This document shows positions 41,384-52,646 of a DNA stretch of 64,000 nt, piece by piece (position 1 is the first letter of the stretch; every line of letters begins with the position of its first letter). Origin of the DNA: Actinorugispora endophytica (lineage in GTDB: Bacteria > Actinomycetota > Actinomycetes > Streptosporangiales > Streptosporangiaceae); assembly GCF_004363075.1 (NCBI RefSeq), contig NZ_SNYN01000021.1, positions 18,161 through 82,160 on the forward strand, given 5' to 3'. Both the position numbers and the translations under genes were made by a program. A model generated the notes under the pieces. That model made no database searches and was not told the origin of the DNA. It saw only the letters and a program-made list of their open reading frames with translations.

Positions 41384-42169
41384 TCAGTGCCCCGGCACGT
41401 ACAGGCCCGGCGGCAGGGCGCTCGCGGCCGCGTGGTCCAGCAGGAACAGCGTCCGGGAGCGCCCGCGCGCGCCCGCCGCGGGGACCTGCACCGGACCCGC
41501 CTTGCCCAGGGCCAGGTGGACCGCGTCGGCCTTGGACTCACCCGCCGCCAGCAGCCACACCTCGCGCGAACCGCGGATGGCCGGCAGCGTCAGGGAGACC
41601 CGGACGGGCGGCGGCTTGGGGGAGCCGTGCACCGCGACCACGGTGCGCTCGGTCTCGTACATCGCCGGAAGCTCCGGGAACAGCGAGGCCACGTGCGCGT
41701 CCGGACCCACCCCCAGCAGGCACACGTCGAACGGCGGCGCGTCCGCGCCACCGCCCGCGGCGGCCCGCAGCTCCTCGGCGTAGCGCCGCGCGCCCGCCTC
41801 GGGGTCGTCGCCGTCGGGCCCGCCGGGCGCGGGCATCACGTGCACCCGCTCGGCCGGGACCGGGACGTGGTCCAGCAGCGCCGCGCGCGCCTGCGTCTCG
41901 TTGCGCTCGGGGTCGCCGGCGGGCAGGAACCGCTCGTCCCCCCACCACACGTCCACGCGGCGCCAGTCGATCGCGTCGCGCGCCGGGGCCTTCGCCAGCT
42001 CGGACAGCACCGCGATCCCGATGCCGCCGCCGGTCAGTACGACGGACGCGGTCCCGCGCAGCGCCTGGGCGTCCACCAGCCGGGTGACGATCCGCGCCGC
42101 CGTGGCCTTCGCCAGCAGGTCCGCGTCGGACTGCACGACGACCGTCGGAGGGTTCACGACCTTGCTCAT
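41384..42169 (-). CDS. pgl: 6-phosphogluconolactonase
   Basis: A 261-residue DevB/SOL-type lactonase, hydrolysing 6-phosphogluconolactone in the oxidative pentose phosphate pathway. Motifs: VVLTGGGIGIAVLSELA, WWGDERFLPAGDPERNETQAR, and the LLGVGPDAHVASLFP region. It is last in the minus-strand order tkt-tal-pgi-zwf-opcA-pgl, with its ATG overlapping the opcA stop. Very long open frames in the other phases across this gene are shadows. Confidence 0.96.
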   Translation of the reverse strand: MSKVVNPPTVVVQSDADLLAKATAARIVTRLVDAQALRGTASVVLTGGGIGIAVLSELAKAPARDAIDWRRVDVWWGDERFLPAGDPERNETQARAALLDHVPVPAERVHVMPAPGGPDGDDPEAGARRYAEELRAAAGGGADAPPFDVCLLGVGPDAHVASLFPELPAMYETERTVVAVHGSPKPPPVRVSLTLPAIRGSREVWLLAAGESKADAVHLALGKAGPVQVPAAGARGRSRTLFLLDHAAASALPPGLYVPGH

Positions 42170-43092
42170 ACCCCGGCCTCCGCACCGCTGAGCCGCGCCG
42201 CCATGGACCTGGCGGTGCGCTCGTACATCTCGTCGGCGTCCAGGCGGCGCAGCTCCTCGGAGAGGAACTCCGACACCCGCCGCCGCGCCAGCGCAACCGT
42301 CTGGTCGGGCTGGTTCGGCCGCCGCAGCGTGGCCACCCGGCCGTCCTTGCGGCTGATCGCCACGGGGCCGTCGTCGGTGATGAGGGAGGCGCCGGTGATC
42401 CCCGGACCGCTGGACTCCCTGCGCTCCACCGGCACCTCCAGCTGCTGGCCCAGCCAGGCCGCCAGCAGGTCGGCGGTGGGGTAGTGCGGTTCGGCCTCGA
42501 TCTCGGCGGCCGTCACCCAGCCGCACGACTGGTCCATGGTCGAGGCCAGCAGTGAACGCCACGGGGTGAGCCGGGTCCAGGTCAGGTCGGTGTCGCCGGG
42601 CGTGTAGTGCTCGATCCGGCGCAGCAGGTCGGCCACCGGGTCGGCGGCGCGCTGGGCGTCGGTGATGCGCCGGTGCGCGAGCATGCCCACCGGGTCCGAG
42701 GCCGGGTCGGCCGGGCCGACCCCCGGCCACCACGCCACCACCGGGGCGTCGGGGACCAGCAGCGGGGTGACGACGGAGTCGGCGTGGCCGCCGAGCGGCC
42801 CGTACAGCCGCAGCAGCAGCGCCTCGCCCGGTCCGGCCGTGCCGGGACGGCGGATCTCGGCGTCGATCGCGGGCTCGGCGTCGGGGTCGCGGCGGATCAG
42901 CGCGATCACCCGGCTGGGGTGCTCGTGCCCGGCCTCGGTCGCCGCGAGCACCGCGTCGTAGTGGTCGGCCTCGTCGGTGACGATGACGAGGGTGAGGACG
43001 AGGTTCATCGCGCCGCCGCCGACGCTGCGCCGTTCGGTGGCCAGCGCCTCGGCGATCTGCGAGGTCGTGGTGCGCGGAAGGTAGAGCGTCAT
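42166..43092 (-). CDS. opcA: Glucose-6-phosphate dehydrogenase assembly protein OpcA
   Basis: A 308-residue protein needed for activity or redox control of G6PDH in cyanobacteria and actinobacteria. Recognised by its start (YLPRTTTSQIAEALATER), the SRVIALIRRD segment, PVVAWWPGVGPADP, DLTWTRLTPWRSLLAST and the C-terminal WLGQQLEVPVERRES run. It is located between zwf and pgl, overlapping pgl by 4 bp and 157 bp after zwf, the standard arrangement. Confidence 0.95.
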   Translation of the reverse strand: MTLYLPRTTTSQIAEALATERRSVGGGAMNLVLTLVIVTDEADHYDAVLAATEAGHEHPSRVIALIRRDPDAEPAIDAEIRRPGTAGPGEALLLRLYGPLGGHADSVVTPLLVPDAPVVAWWPGVGPADPASDPVGMLAHRRITDAQRAADPVADLLRRIEHYTPGDTDLTWTRLTPWRSLLASTMDQSCGWVTAAEIEAEPHYPTADLLAAWLGQQLEVPVERRESSGPGITGASLITDDGPVAISRKDGRVATLRRPNQPDQTVALARRRVSEFLSEELRRLDADEMYERTARSMAARLSGAEAGV

Positions 43093-43249
43093 CGGTCCTC
43101 CCCGGGGTGGGCCGCCGCCGCGGCGTCCACAGGCTCAAGGTTTCTCTGGCGGGCGCTTGTCGAACGGTGGTGGACTCGGGAGTGGGGGACCGAGTCTCTC
43201 CCCCTGCCCCGGGGGGTCCCCGGGCCCGGCGGCGTGTGCGCTCGCGGTG

Positions 43250-44794
<1,545 letters not shown>

Positions 44795-44878
44795 CTTCGG
44801 CTCTTTCCTAGTAGTGGTGTCGGGCGGCCGGGTCCGGCGCCGTCCCGGCTCCGCCGGAGCCGGGACGGCGCCGGAGCG

Positions 44879-46513
44879 TCAGGGCCGGACGGCGCCCAGC
44901 GCCCGGCTCAGTTCCTCCAGGCCCGCGACCCGGTCGCGCAGGTGCAGGCGGATGGCGGGACGGCCCCGCTCGGCGAGCGCGCCGAAGTCGCCCAGCGCCT
45001 GGGCGAGCTGCAGCCGCGCGAACGAGTACGGTCGGCCCGGCACCGGCAGGTCCTGCGTGACCTCACCGGTGATCTGCGCGAACACGCCGTTGGCCGGTCC
45101 GCCCTTGTGGTACTGCCCGGTGGAGTGCAGGAAACGCGGCCCCCACCCGAAAGTCACCGGGCGGGGAGTCAGCGCGGCGAGGCCGGAGCGCACCGTGGCG
45201 GCGCGCCCGTCGCCCTCGGCGTCGCGGTCCAGGTACGCCATCACGGCCAGGTAGCCGTCCTCGGGGACCGAGCGCACCAGGGCCTGCAGCACCGCCGCCA
45301 GATCCTTGGCGTCGCCCAGCAGCGCCGGGTCGGACGCGTGCACCTCCACGGCGCCGTCCACCAGCAGCGGGGCCCCCGTGGGCAGCGTCCCGTTGTTGGA
45401 GGACTCCAGCAGCGCCTTGGTGTTGTCCTTGGACTCCTGCACGTTGGGCTGGTCGAACGGGTCGATCCCCAGCAGGCGGCCCGCCACCGCGGTGGCGTAC
45501 TCCCAGGCCAGGAACTGCCCGCCCAGGGGGCCCGTCACCAGGGTGTCGGCGGTGTCCGCCCCGGGCGCCGCGTCCTCGCCGTAGACCACCAGGTGGGTGT
45601 CGGGTCCGGGCGTGAACCCGGGCGCGTCCACGCCCTCCACGACCACCGGCAGCAGACCGGTCCCGCTCTTGCCGGTGGACTCGGCCACCAGCTGCTCGAT
45701 CCAGTCGCCCAGCCCGGCCGGGGTCCGCCCGGCAAGCACGACCTTGTCGTGCCCGCCGAACCCGCCCAGGACCGCGCCCAGCGCCAGCGCCGGGTTGTCG
45801 TCGTCGGCCAGCGTCGCGGCGACCGCGGCGGCCTCGTCCAGCAGCGCCTCCACGTCCACCCCGGCCAGGGCGCTGGGAACCAGGCCGAACGCGGTCAGCG
45901 CGCTGTACCGGCCGCCCACGTCCGGGTCCGCCAGCACGGTCTCGTAGCCGCGCTCGGCGGCGAGGCCGGCCAGCGGGGACCCGGGGTCGGTGACCACGAC
46001 GACGCGCTCGGCCGGGTCGATCCCGGCGTCGGTGAACGCCTGCTCGAACGCGCGGCGGTGGCTGTCGGTCTCCACGGTCCCGCCGCTCTTGGACGAGACC
46101 ACCACGACCGTGCGGGCCAGGTCCGTCCCGATCGCGCGGCGCACCTGGTGGGCGTCGGTGGTGTCCAGGGTGACGAGGTCGGCCCCGCGGCTCGCGGCGA
46201 TCACCTCGGGGGCCAGCGAGGAGCCGCCCATCCCGGCCAGCACCACCCGGTCCAGCCCGGCGGCGCGCTTGGCCTCCGCGATCTCCCTGATCCGCGGCAG
46301 CAGCGCCCGGGAGCTCTCCGCGAGGTCGACCCAGCCCAGCCGGACCGACGCCTCGGCCTCGGCGCCCGGGCCCCACAGGGTGGCGTCCTTGGCGGCCAGC
46401 CGGGCGGCGACGCCGTCGGTGCCGAGCGTCTCCAGAGCGGTCCGGGACGCGTCGCCCGCCGCGCCGCGCAGGGTTACGGTGAGGCCGCCGGCCTGTACCT
46501 GATCACTGCTCAA
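44879..46513 (-). CDS. pgi: Glucose-6-phosphate isomerase
   Basis: About 544 residues, of the longer actinobacterial form with two SIS-type sugar isomerase lobes. Motifs: VVLAGMGGSSLAPEVIA, VVSSKSGGTVETDS, DVGGRYSALTAFGLVP, and PFDQPNVQESKDNTKALL. The start I prefer is a TTG at 46513, because GAGGAAGG lies nine bases upstream; a GTG at 46552 would add 13 basic residues that include the ribosome-binding site itself. Lying between tal and zwf, it couples glycolysis to the pentose phosphate genes. Confidence 0.93.
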   Translation of the reverse strand: MSSDQVQAGGLTVTLRGAAGDASRTALETLGTDGVAARLAAKDATLWGPGAEAEASVRLGWVDLAESSRALLPRIREIAEAKRAAGLDRVVLAGMGGSSLAPEVIAASRGADLVTLDTTDAHQVRRAIGTDLARTVVVVSSKSGGTVETDSHRRAFEQAFTDAGIDPAERVVVVTDPGSPLAGLAAERGYETVLADPDVGGRYSALTAFGLVPSALAGVDVEALLDEAAAVAATLADDDNPALALGAVLGGFGGHDKVVLAGRTPAGLGDWIEQLVAESTGKSGTGLLPVVVEGVDAPGFTPGPDTHLVVYGEDAAPGADTADTLVTGPLGGQFLAWEYATAVAGRLLGIDPFDQPNVQESKDNTKALLESSNNGTLPTGAPLLVDGAVEVHASDPALLGDAKDLAAVLQALVRSVPEDGYLAVMAYLDRDAEGDGRAATVRSGLAALTPRPVTFGWGPRFLHSTGQYHKGGPANGVFAQITGEVTQDLPVPGRPYSFARLQLAQALGDFGALAERGRPAIRLHLRDRVAGLEELSRALGAVRP

Positions 46514-46730
46514 AGCGATGGTCCTTCCTCGTCTCACACGGGTTTCCCGCAATTGTGTCCGGCAGGGCCGCGCCGAAGGAAATCCGGGAAACCGCGCGGC
46601 CGCCGGTCAGGCGACCGGCCCCGCGAGTTGGGCGAGGGTTCGGGCGCCGTTCACCGTCGGCTCCGACCTCGGACCCCCCGACGCGTGGGAGGAGTTCCAC
46701 GCGGTGAGGGGCCCGGATCGGGGACGGGCC

Positions 46731-47837
46731 TCAGGCGTTGGCGTCCAGCTGCTGGGAGACCCGCGTGAGCAGCTCGTCCCAGGACTTGGCGAACTTGTCC
46801 ACGCCCTCGTTCTCCAGCACCCTCACCACGTCGTCCAGATCCACCCCGACCGCCGCCACCGCGTCCAGGTCGGCGCGCGCCGACCCGTAGTTCGCGCGGA
46901 CGGTGTCGCCGGTGATCTCGCCGTGGTCGGCCACCGCCGACAGCGTGGCCTCGGGCATCGTGTTCACCGTGTTCGGCGCGACCAGCTCGGTCACGTACAG
47001 GGTGTCGGGGAGCTCCGGGTCCTTCACCCCCGTGGACGCCCACAGCGGGCGCTGCGCCCGGGCACCGGCCGACTCCAGCGCCGCCCAGCGCTCCCCCGAG
47101 AAGACCTCCTCGTAGGCGGCGTAGGCCAGGCGCGCGTTGGCGATCGCCGCGCGGCCGCGCAGCCCCACGGCCTCCTCGGTGCCGATCTTCGTCAGCCGCT
47201 TGTCCACCTCGGTGTCCACCCGGCTGACGAAGAACGACGCCACCGACTGGATCGTGGACAGGTCCCGGCCCGCCTCGCGGGCCCGCTCCAGGCCGGTGAG
47301 GAACGCCTCCATCACCGCGCGGTAGCGCTCCAGCGAGAAGATCAGGGTCACGTTGACGCTGATGCCCTCGGCCAGCGCCGCGGTGATCGCGGGCAGGCCC
47401 TCCACCGTCGCGGGGATCTTGATCATCAGGTTCGGCCGGTCCACCAGCCACCAGAGGGCGCGCGCCTCGGCGATCGTGCGCTCGGTGTCGCGCGCCAGGC
47501 GGGGGTCGACCTCCAGCGAGACGCGTCCGTCCACACCGCCGTCGGCGTCGTAGACCGGGCGCAGCACGTCGGCGCCCCAGCGGATGTCGTAGGCGGTGAT
47601 GGCGCGTACGGCCTCGTCCACCGACACCCCGCGCACCGCGAGGTCGTGCAGCTGGGCGTCGTAGGCGTCGCCCTCACTGAGGGCCTTGGCGAAGATCGTC
47701 GGATTGGAGGTGACCCCGACGACGTTGCGCTCGGCGATCAGCTCGGCGAGGTTGCCGCCGCGCAGCCGCTCCCGGCTGATGTCGTCGAGCCAGACGGCCA
47801 CACCGGCGTCGGAGAGGTTCTGAAGTGGGCTGCTCAT
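46731..47837 (-). CDS. tal: Transaldolase
   Basis: A 368-residue transaldolase of the actinobacterial/cyanobacterial subclass, moving dihydroxyacetone units between sugar phosphates. The start [20 protein letters not shown] and [15 protein letters not shown] are diagnostic. The Schiff-base Lys is in [14 protein letters not shown]. The ATG at 47837 has GGGGAACGACGAGCA upstream. A stable hairpin lies between the tkt stop and this gene and may set their ratio. Confidence 0.97.
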   Translation of the reverse strand: MSSPLQNLSDAGVAVWLDDISRERLRGGNLAELIAERNVVGVTSNPTIFAKALSEGDAYDAQLHDLAVRGVSVDEAVRAITAYDIRWGADVLRPVYDADGGVDGRVSLEVDPRLARDTERTIAEARALWWLVDRPNLMIKIPATVEGLPAITAALAEGISVNVTLIFSLERYRAVMEAFLTGLERAREAGRDLSTIQSVASFFVSRVDTEVDKRLTKIGTEEAVGLRGRAAIANARLAYAAYEEVFSGERWAALESAGARAQRPLWASTGVKDPELPDTLYVTELVAPNTVNTMPEATLSAVADHGEITGDTVRANYGSARADLDAVAAVGVDLDDVVRVLENEGVDKFAKSWDELLTRVSQQLDANA

Positions 47838-47864
47838 TGCTCGTCGTTCCCCTTCGGGTGAAAC

Positions 47865-47900
47865 AGGGGAGGGCCTCGCTTGCCGCGGAGGCCCTCCCCT
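47865..47900 (-). terminator. tkt-tal intercistronic hairpin
   Basis: AGGGGAGGGCCTC (47865-47877) pairs perfectly with GAGGCCCTCCCCT (47888-47900), 13 bp with a 10-base loop. It fills most of the 69-bp gap after tkt. It could be a partial terminator or 3' stabiliser giving more tkt than tal message. Confidence 0.6.
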
Positions 47901-47906
47901 CAACCA

Positions 47907-50027
47907 CTAGTTGCCTGTCGTTGTTCCGTGCTCGCCGCCGAGCCGGGCGATGCTGGCGTGCACCGCCGCGACCACCCTGTCCGGGGTGAGCCCGAACTGC
48001 TCGTACAGCGTCTTGTACGGCGCGGACGCGCCGAAGTGCTCCAGGCTCACCGACTCGCCGGCGTCGCCGACCAGTTCGCGCCAGCCCAGCGCCAGCCCCG
48101 CCTCGACCGACACGCGGACGCGCACCGACGGCGGCAGCACGTGCTGGCGGTAGGCGTCGTCCTGCTCCTGGAACCACTCGACGCACGGCATGGACACGAC
48201 ACGGGTCGGAGTGCCCGCCTCCTCCAGCCGGGAACGGGCCTCCAGGGCGATGGCGACCTCGCTGCCGGTGGCGATGACGATCGCCTGCGGGAGGCCGTCA
48301 CTCGCCTCGGCCAGCACGTAGCCGCCCTTGGCGGTCAGATCCGCGTCGCCCATCTCCGAGCGGTCCAGGGTGGGCACGTTCTGCCGGGTCAGCGCCAGCG
48401 CCGCCGGGCCGTCGGCCCGCTCCAGCACGGTGCGCCACGCCACGGCCGTCTCGTTGGCGTCGGCGGGACGCACCACGGCCAGGCCCGGGATGGCGCGCAG
48501 CGCCCACAGGTGCTCGACGGGCTGGTGCGTGGGGCCGTCCTCGCCCAGGCCGATGGAGTCGTGCGTCCACACGTAGGTGACGGGCAGCTTCATCAGCGCC
48601 GCCAGCCGCACCGCGGGGCGCATGTAGTCGCTGAACACCAGGAAGGTGCCGCCGTAGGGACGGGTCGGGCCGTGCAGCGCGATGCCGTTCAGGATCGAGC
48701 CCATGCCGTGCTCGCGGATGCCGAAGTGCAGCACCCGGCCGTACCGGTCGCCCGAGAACGCCTTGGTGGAGTACTCCTCCGGGATGAACGACGGCTCGCC
48801 CTTGGGAGTGGTGTTGTTGGAGCCCGCCAGGTCCGCCGAGCCGCCCCACAGCTCGGGCAGGACCGGCGCGATCGCGGTCAGCACGCTGCCCGAGGCGCTG
48901 CGGGTGGCCACGCCCTTGGCGCTGGGCTCGAACACCGGGATGGCCTTGTCCCACCCCTCGGGCAGCGCGCCCGAGGCCAGGCGGTCGAACAGCTCGGCGC
49001 GCTCGCCGGCGTTCGCGCGCCACGCGGACAGGAAGCCGTCCCACTCGGCGCGGGCGGAGCGCCCGCGGGCCACCGCGCCCCGGGCGTGCGCCAGGAGCTC
49101 GTCCGGCACGTCGAAGCGGGCGTGCGGGTCCAGGCCGAGCACCCGCTTGGTGGCGGCGACCTCGTCGGCGCCCAGCGCCGATCCGTGGACCGCGCCGGTG
49201 TTCTGCTTGTTCGGGGCGGGCCAGCCGATGACGGTGCGCAGCCGGATGAACGACGGGCGGTCGGTCTCGGCCTGCGCGGCCAGCACCGCCGCGTGCAGCG
49301 CCTCGACGTCCTCGCGGTACTCGCCGTCGGCGGTCCAGTCGACCTCCTGGACGTGCCAGCCGTACGCCGCGTAGCGCGCGGACACGTCCTCGGAGAACGC
49401 GATCCGGGTGTCGTCCTCGATCGAGATCTGGTTGTCGTCCCAGATCATGACCAGGTTGCCGAGCTTCTGCGTGCCGGCCAGCGCGCTCGCCTCGTGGCTG
49501 ACGCCCTCCTGGACGTCGCCGTCGGAGCAGATCGCGTACACGAAGTGGTCGAACGGGCTCTCACCCGTGGCGGCCTCGGGGTCGAACAGCCCCCGCTCGC
49601 GGCGCGCGGCCATGGCCATGCCGACCGCGTTGCCCACGCCCTGGCCCAGCGGACCCGTCGTGGTCTCGACACCGGCGGTGTGCCCGAACTCGGGGTGGCC
49701 CGGGGTGAGGCTGTCCCACTGGCGCAGCCGCTTGATGTCGTCCAGGCTCAGGCCGTAGCCGGCGAGGTAGAGCTGGATGTAGAGGGTGAGGCTGGAGTGG
49801 CCGCACGACAGGACGAAGCGGTCCCGGCCGACCCAGGTCGGCTCGCTCGGGTCGTGCCGCATGACCTTCTGGAACAGCAGGTAGGCGGCGGGGGCCAGGC
49901 TCATCGCGGTCCCCGGGTGGCCGGAGCCCGCCTCCTCGACCGCGTCCATGGCCAGGGCACGGACCAGGTCGACGGTGCGTTGGTCCAGTTCCGACCAGTC
50001 AAGGGTCTTCGAGGTGCCGATGTTCAC
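47907..50027 (-). CDS. tkt: Transketolase
   Basis: A 706-residue thiamine-diphosphate enzyme of the non-oxidative pentose phosphate pathway. The N-terminal blocks are [19 protein letters not shown] and the ThDP-binding [18 protein letters not shown], with a [19 protein letters not shown] segment in the second domain. The start is a GTG at 50027 with AAGGAG upstream. It is the promoter-proximal gene of tkt-tal-pgi-zwf-opcA-pgl and divergent from ctaB. Confidence 0.98.
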   Translation of the reverse strand: MNIGTSKTLDWSELDQRTVDLVRALAMDAVEEAGSGHPGTAMSLAPAAYLLFQKVMRHDPSEPTWVGRDRFVLSCGHSSLTLYIQLYLAGYGLSLDDIKRLRQWDSLTPGHPEFGHTAGVETTTGPLGQGVGNAVGMAMAARRERGLFDPEAATGESPFDHFVYAICSDGDVQEGVSHEASALAGTQKLGNLVMIWDDNQISIEDDTRIAFSEDVSARYAAYGWHVQEVDWTADGEYREDVEALHAAVLAAQAETDRPSFIRLRTVIGWPAPNKQNTGAVHGSALGADEVAATKRVLGLDPHARFDVPDELLAHARGAVARGRSARAEWDGFLSAWRANAGERAELFDRLASGALPEGWDKAIPVFEPSAKGVATRSASGSVLTAIAPVLPELWGGSADLAGSNNTTPKGEPSFIPEEYSTKAFSGDRYGRVLHFGIREHGMGSILNGIALHGPTRPYGGTFLVFSDYMRPAVRLAALMKLPVTYVWTHDSIGLGEDGPTHQPVEHLWALRAIPGLAVVRPADANETAVAWRTVLERADGPAALALTRQNVPTLDRSEMGDADLTAKGGYVLAEASDGLPQAIVIATGSEVAIALEARSRLEEAGTPTRVVSMPCVEWFQEQDDAYRQHVLPPSVRVRVSVEAGLALGWRELVGDAGESVSLEHFGASAPYKTLYEQFGLTPDRVVAAVHASIARLGGEHGTTTGN

Positions 50028-50590
50028 GCGGGCTCAGGGCTCCTTTCGCGCATCCAGGCCAGTCGCAGGCGTGGTGGCCCGAAAAATATGTGGTGGATCC
50101 ACCTGCGCGCCGCACCGGCTCCCGTGCCGGGCGACGCCCGCGGAGCGCGGGGCGGTTGTTGGGACCGCCGCGCCGCCGCGGGGTGGAAATGCCCGAGGGC
50201 ATGACTACCCAGACCCTATCGTCGAAACCGGTTCCGCAAGATGACCGATGTCTCCCATCAGGGTGCGAAGTGGTGCGAGCCCCCGGTGAGGGCATCTCCG
50301 GGGCAAGCACTACACTCTGTCGTTGACGGCTCCGGCAGTCGTGTCAGGGCACGGCAGAGGACGCCCGGGGTGCCGCACCCCGCACCCGCCCCGCCGATGG
50401 CAGGCAGGGGCGTCCGGAGCAAGGACGTTTCCAGTTTCACTTTCCGCTTCCCCAAGTTCTTTCGAGGTTCTAGCGTGTCTGTGTCCGTAGAGCGGATGAC
50501 CCCCGCCGTGCGTTCCGCGCCGCACGGCAGGCGGACCGAACGGCAGCGGAGTGCTCGGACCGGGCACACGGCCACGGCGCGGCGGTTGCC
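50028..50590. other. Divergent intergenic region between tkt and ctaB
   Basis: 563 bp carrying the promoters for both directions. A candidate ctaB -10 is TACACT (50310-50315) within GGGGCAAGCACTACACT, a string also seen upstream of the Rieske gene (7821-7837). An open frame at 50241-50594 runs through it, but its product is Arg/Ser-rich, has no family likeness and would end inside ctaB, so I treat it as non-coding. Confidence 0.45.
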
Positions 50591-51580
50591 ATGACACTGC
50601 TCGACCGCTCGTCGGCCACCCCCGACGCCCCCGACCCGGACCCGGCCGACGCCCCCGCCGTCGAGCCCGAGGCCCGCTCGGCCTCGCTCGGGGCGTACGT
50701 GCGCGCCTACGTCGCGCTGTCCAAGCCGCGCGTCATCGAACTGCTGCTGATCACCACCATCCCGGTGATGTTCGTGGCGGCCCAGGGCGTGCCGCCGCTG
50801 TGGACGGCCGTCGCCACGCTGCTGTTCGGCACCATGTCCGCGGCCAGCGCCAACGCCCTCAACTGCTACATCGACCGCGACATCGACCGGGAGATGCGCC
50901 GCACCCGCAAACGGCCCGGCGCCATGCACCAGGTCACCCCGCGCGGCGCGATGGTCTACGGCCTGACGCTGGCGGTGCTGTCCACGGCCGGCTTCGCGGT
51001 CTTCGTGAACTGGCTGTCGGCCGGGCTGTCGCTGTTCGCGATCGCGTTCTACATCTTCGTCTACACGCTGCTGCTCAAGCGCCGCACCGCGCAGAACGTC
51101 GTGTGGGGCGGCATCGCGGGCTGCATGCCGGTGCTCATCGGCTGGGCCGCGGTCACCCACCGGCTCGACTGGGCGCCGTTCGTCCTGTTCCTGGTGGTGT
51201 TCTTCTGGACCCCGCCGCACACCTGGGCGCTGGCCATGCGCTACCGCGAGGACTACGCGGCCGCGAACGTCCCCATGCTGCCCGTCGTGGCCGGCGACCG
51301 CCGGGTGCTGCTGGAGTGCGTGCTGTACAGCTGGGCGACCGTGGTGGTCTCCCTCGTCCTGTGGCCCGTCGCGCAGACCACCCTGTTCTACCCGGCGGTG
51401 GCCGGGGTCCTGGGCGCGGTCCTGCTGGTCCAGGCGCACCGCCTGTACGGCCGCTCCCGCGCGGGGGACACCGGCGCCAAGCTCAAGACGATGGCGTTCT
51501 TCCACCTGTCCAACGCCTACCTGGCGCTGCTGTTCGTCGCCGTGACGGTCGACCCGCTGCTCCAGGGCGTCATCGGCTGA
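50591..51580 (+). CDS. ctaB: Protoheme IX farnesyltransferase (heme o synthase)
   Basis: A 329-residue UbiA-family prenyltransferase with about nine membrane helices, converting heme b to heme o for aa3-type cytochrome oxidase. The prenyl-diphosphate site is [20 protein letters not shown] (an N-x3-D-x3-D motif), and a second conserved loop is [21 protein letters not shown]. The N-terminal ~35 residues are Pro/Asp-rich and probably cytoplasmic. It is divergent from tkt, the typical actinobacterial position. A 34-bp-arm hairpin follows. Confidence 0.97.
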   Translation: MTLLDRSSATPDAPDPDPADAPAVEPEARSASLGAYVRAYVALSKPRVIELLLITTIPVMFVAAQGVPPLWTAVATLLFGTMSAASANALNCYIDRDIDREMRRTRKRPGAMHQVTPRGAMVYGLTLAVLSTAGFAVFVNWLSAGLSLFAIAFYIFVYTLLLKRRTAQNVVWGGIAGCMPVLIGWAAVTHRLDWAPFVLFLVVFFWTPPHTWALAMRYREDYAAANVPMLPVVAGDRRVLLECVLYSWATVVVSLVLWPVAQTTLFYPAVAGVLGAVLLVQAHRLYGRSRAGDTGAKLKTMAFFHLSNAYLALLFVAVTVDPLLQGVIG

Positions 51581-51633
51581 ACCGCCGACCGCACCCGCCC
51601 GAGGGCCCCGAGCACAGCGCCGGGGCCCTCGTT

Positions 51634-51707
51634 CTTCCCGGTGATCTTGACCTTTCCGGGGTCTCAAGGGCGATTGAGGCCCCGGAAAGGTCAAGATCAC
51701 CGGGAAG
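51634..51707. repeat. Long intergenic inverted repeat, family A-like (copy 3)
   Basis: Arms of 34 bases (51634-51667 and 51674-51707) match at 33 positions around a 6-base loop. The outer arm contains GTGATCTTGAC, the end motif shared with the repeats at 9744 and 41262, but the inner arm is different. It lies 54 bp after the ctaB stop and can terminate ctaB. Confidence 0.88.
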
Positions 51708-51746
51708 GGCACCCGGTCCCGACACCCTCCTGTCACCGGGCATCGC

Positions 51747-51759
51747 TATAACTTCCCCA
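51747..51759 (+). promoter_or_regulatory. Putative leaderless -10 of the DUF4132 gene
   Basis: TATAAC (51747-51752) ends six bases before the ATG at 51759, with no Shine-Dalgarno sequence between. The -35 region (around 51724-51730) is weak. Confidence 0.5.
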
Positions 51760-52646
51760 TGTCCACCACTTCCCCTCCCCAGAGCGAGCTGATCTGGGTC
51801 GACGGCCCCGACGGCTACGCGCTCGCGCTCGACGGCACCACCATGGTGTGCCGCAACGCCAAGGGGCGCCGGCTCAAGACGGTGCCCAAGAAGGTCCGCG
51901 AATCCGCCGAGGCGGAGCAGCTCACCAGCGTCCGGCTGTGGCTGGAGCGCCACGAGCGCGAGTGCGCCGAACGCGTCGAGTCCTGGCTGCTGGGGTCCCT
52001 GCCGGTCCCCGCGCCCATGATCGCCCGGGTGTGGCCCGACCCCGCCTGGCGGGACCTGCTGGCCGACCTGTTCGTCGCCCCCGCCGACGGCGGCGAGGGC
52101 GGGTTCCTGCGCGGCGTGGACGACCAGGGACGGATCGGCGTCGTCGACCTGGACGCGGAGAGCGCCTGGCTCGACGCCGACCGCGTCGCGCTCGTCCACC
52201 CGGTCCTCATCGATGACCTCGACGAGGTGCGCGAGTTCGCCCTCGAACTCGGCATCACCCAGCGCCTGCCCCAGCTCACCCGCGAGATCCACCGCAAGCC
52301 CGCCGAGGTGGCCGCCGGCTCCACCGCCGTCACCGACTACTCGGGCGGCGAGTTCGAGCAGCTGCGGCAGGCCACGGGCCGCGCCCAGCGCTACGGGTTC
52401 TCGGTGCGCGGGGGCTACGCGGTGTGCCGCGTCGGCGAGGCGGGCCGCTCCCTCCAGGCGCGCTACTGGATCGGCTCGGAGATGCCCGACTACGAGACCG
52501 AGACCGGCACGCTGATCTGGGTGGACGCCGACGAGCGCCCCCTCAGGCTCGCCGACGTCGGCCCCGTCGCCTGGTCGGAGGGCGTCCGGATGGCCGAACT
52601 CATCTACGCGGGACGCAAGAACACCCAGGAGGAGACCCAGCGATGA
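51759..52646 (+). CDS. Compact DUF4132-domain protein
   Basis: A 295-residue protein. The C-terminal two-thirds fits the DUF4132 (MolR/YehI-type) pattern: LELGITQRLPQLTREIHRK, then YSGGEFEQLRQATGRAQRYGFSV, then ARYWIGSEM. The N-terminal ~90 residues (LIWVDGPDGYALALDG, then helical KKVRESAEAEQLTSVRLWLERH) are typical of the lead-in to this domain. DUF4132 has no established function. The stop overlaps the ATG of the next, giant gene (ATGA), so the two are co-translated. First gene of the MoxR/VWA-associated block. Confidence 0.82.
   Translation: MSTTSPPQSELIWVDGPDGYALALDGTTMVCRNAKGRRLKTVPKKVRESAEAEQLTSVRLWLERHERECAERVESWLLGSLPVPAPMIARVWPDPAWRDLLADLFVAPADGGEGGFLRGVDDQGRIGVVDLDAESAWLDADRVALVHPVLIDDLDEVREFALELGITQRLPQLTREIHRKPAEVAAGSTAVTDYSGGEFEQLRQATGRAQRYGFSVRGGYAVCRVGEAGRSLQARYWIGSEMPDYETETGTLIWVDADERPLRLADVGPVAWSEGVRMAELIYAGRKNTQEETQR

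Noticed and set aside
50241..50594. 117-codon open frame in the ctaB leader
   Set aside because: The product is low-complexity Arg/Ser/Pro, has no family resemblance, overlaps the ctaB start and lies in a promoter region.
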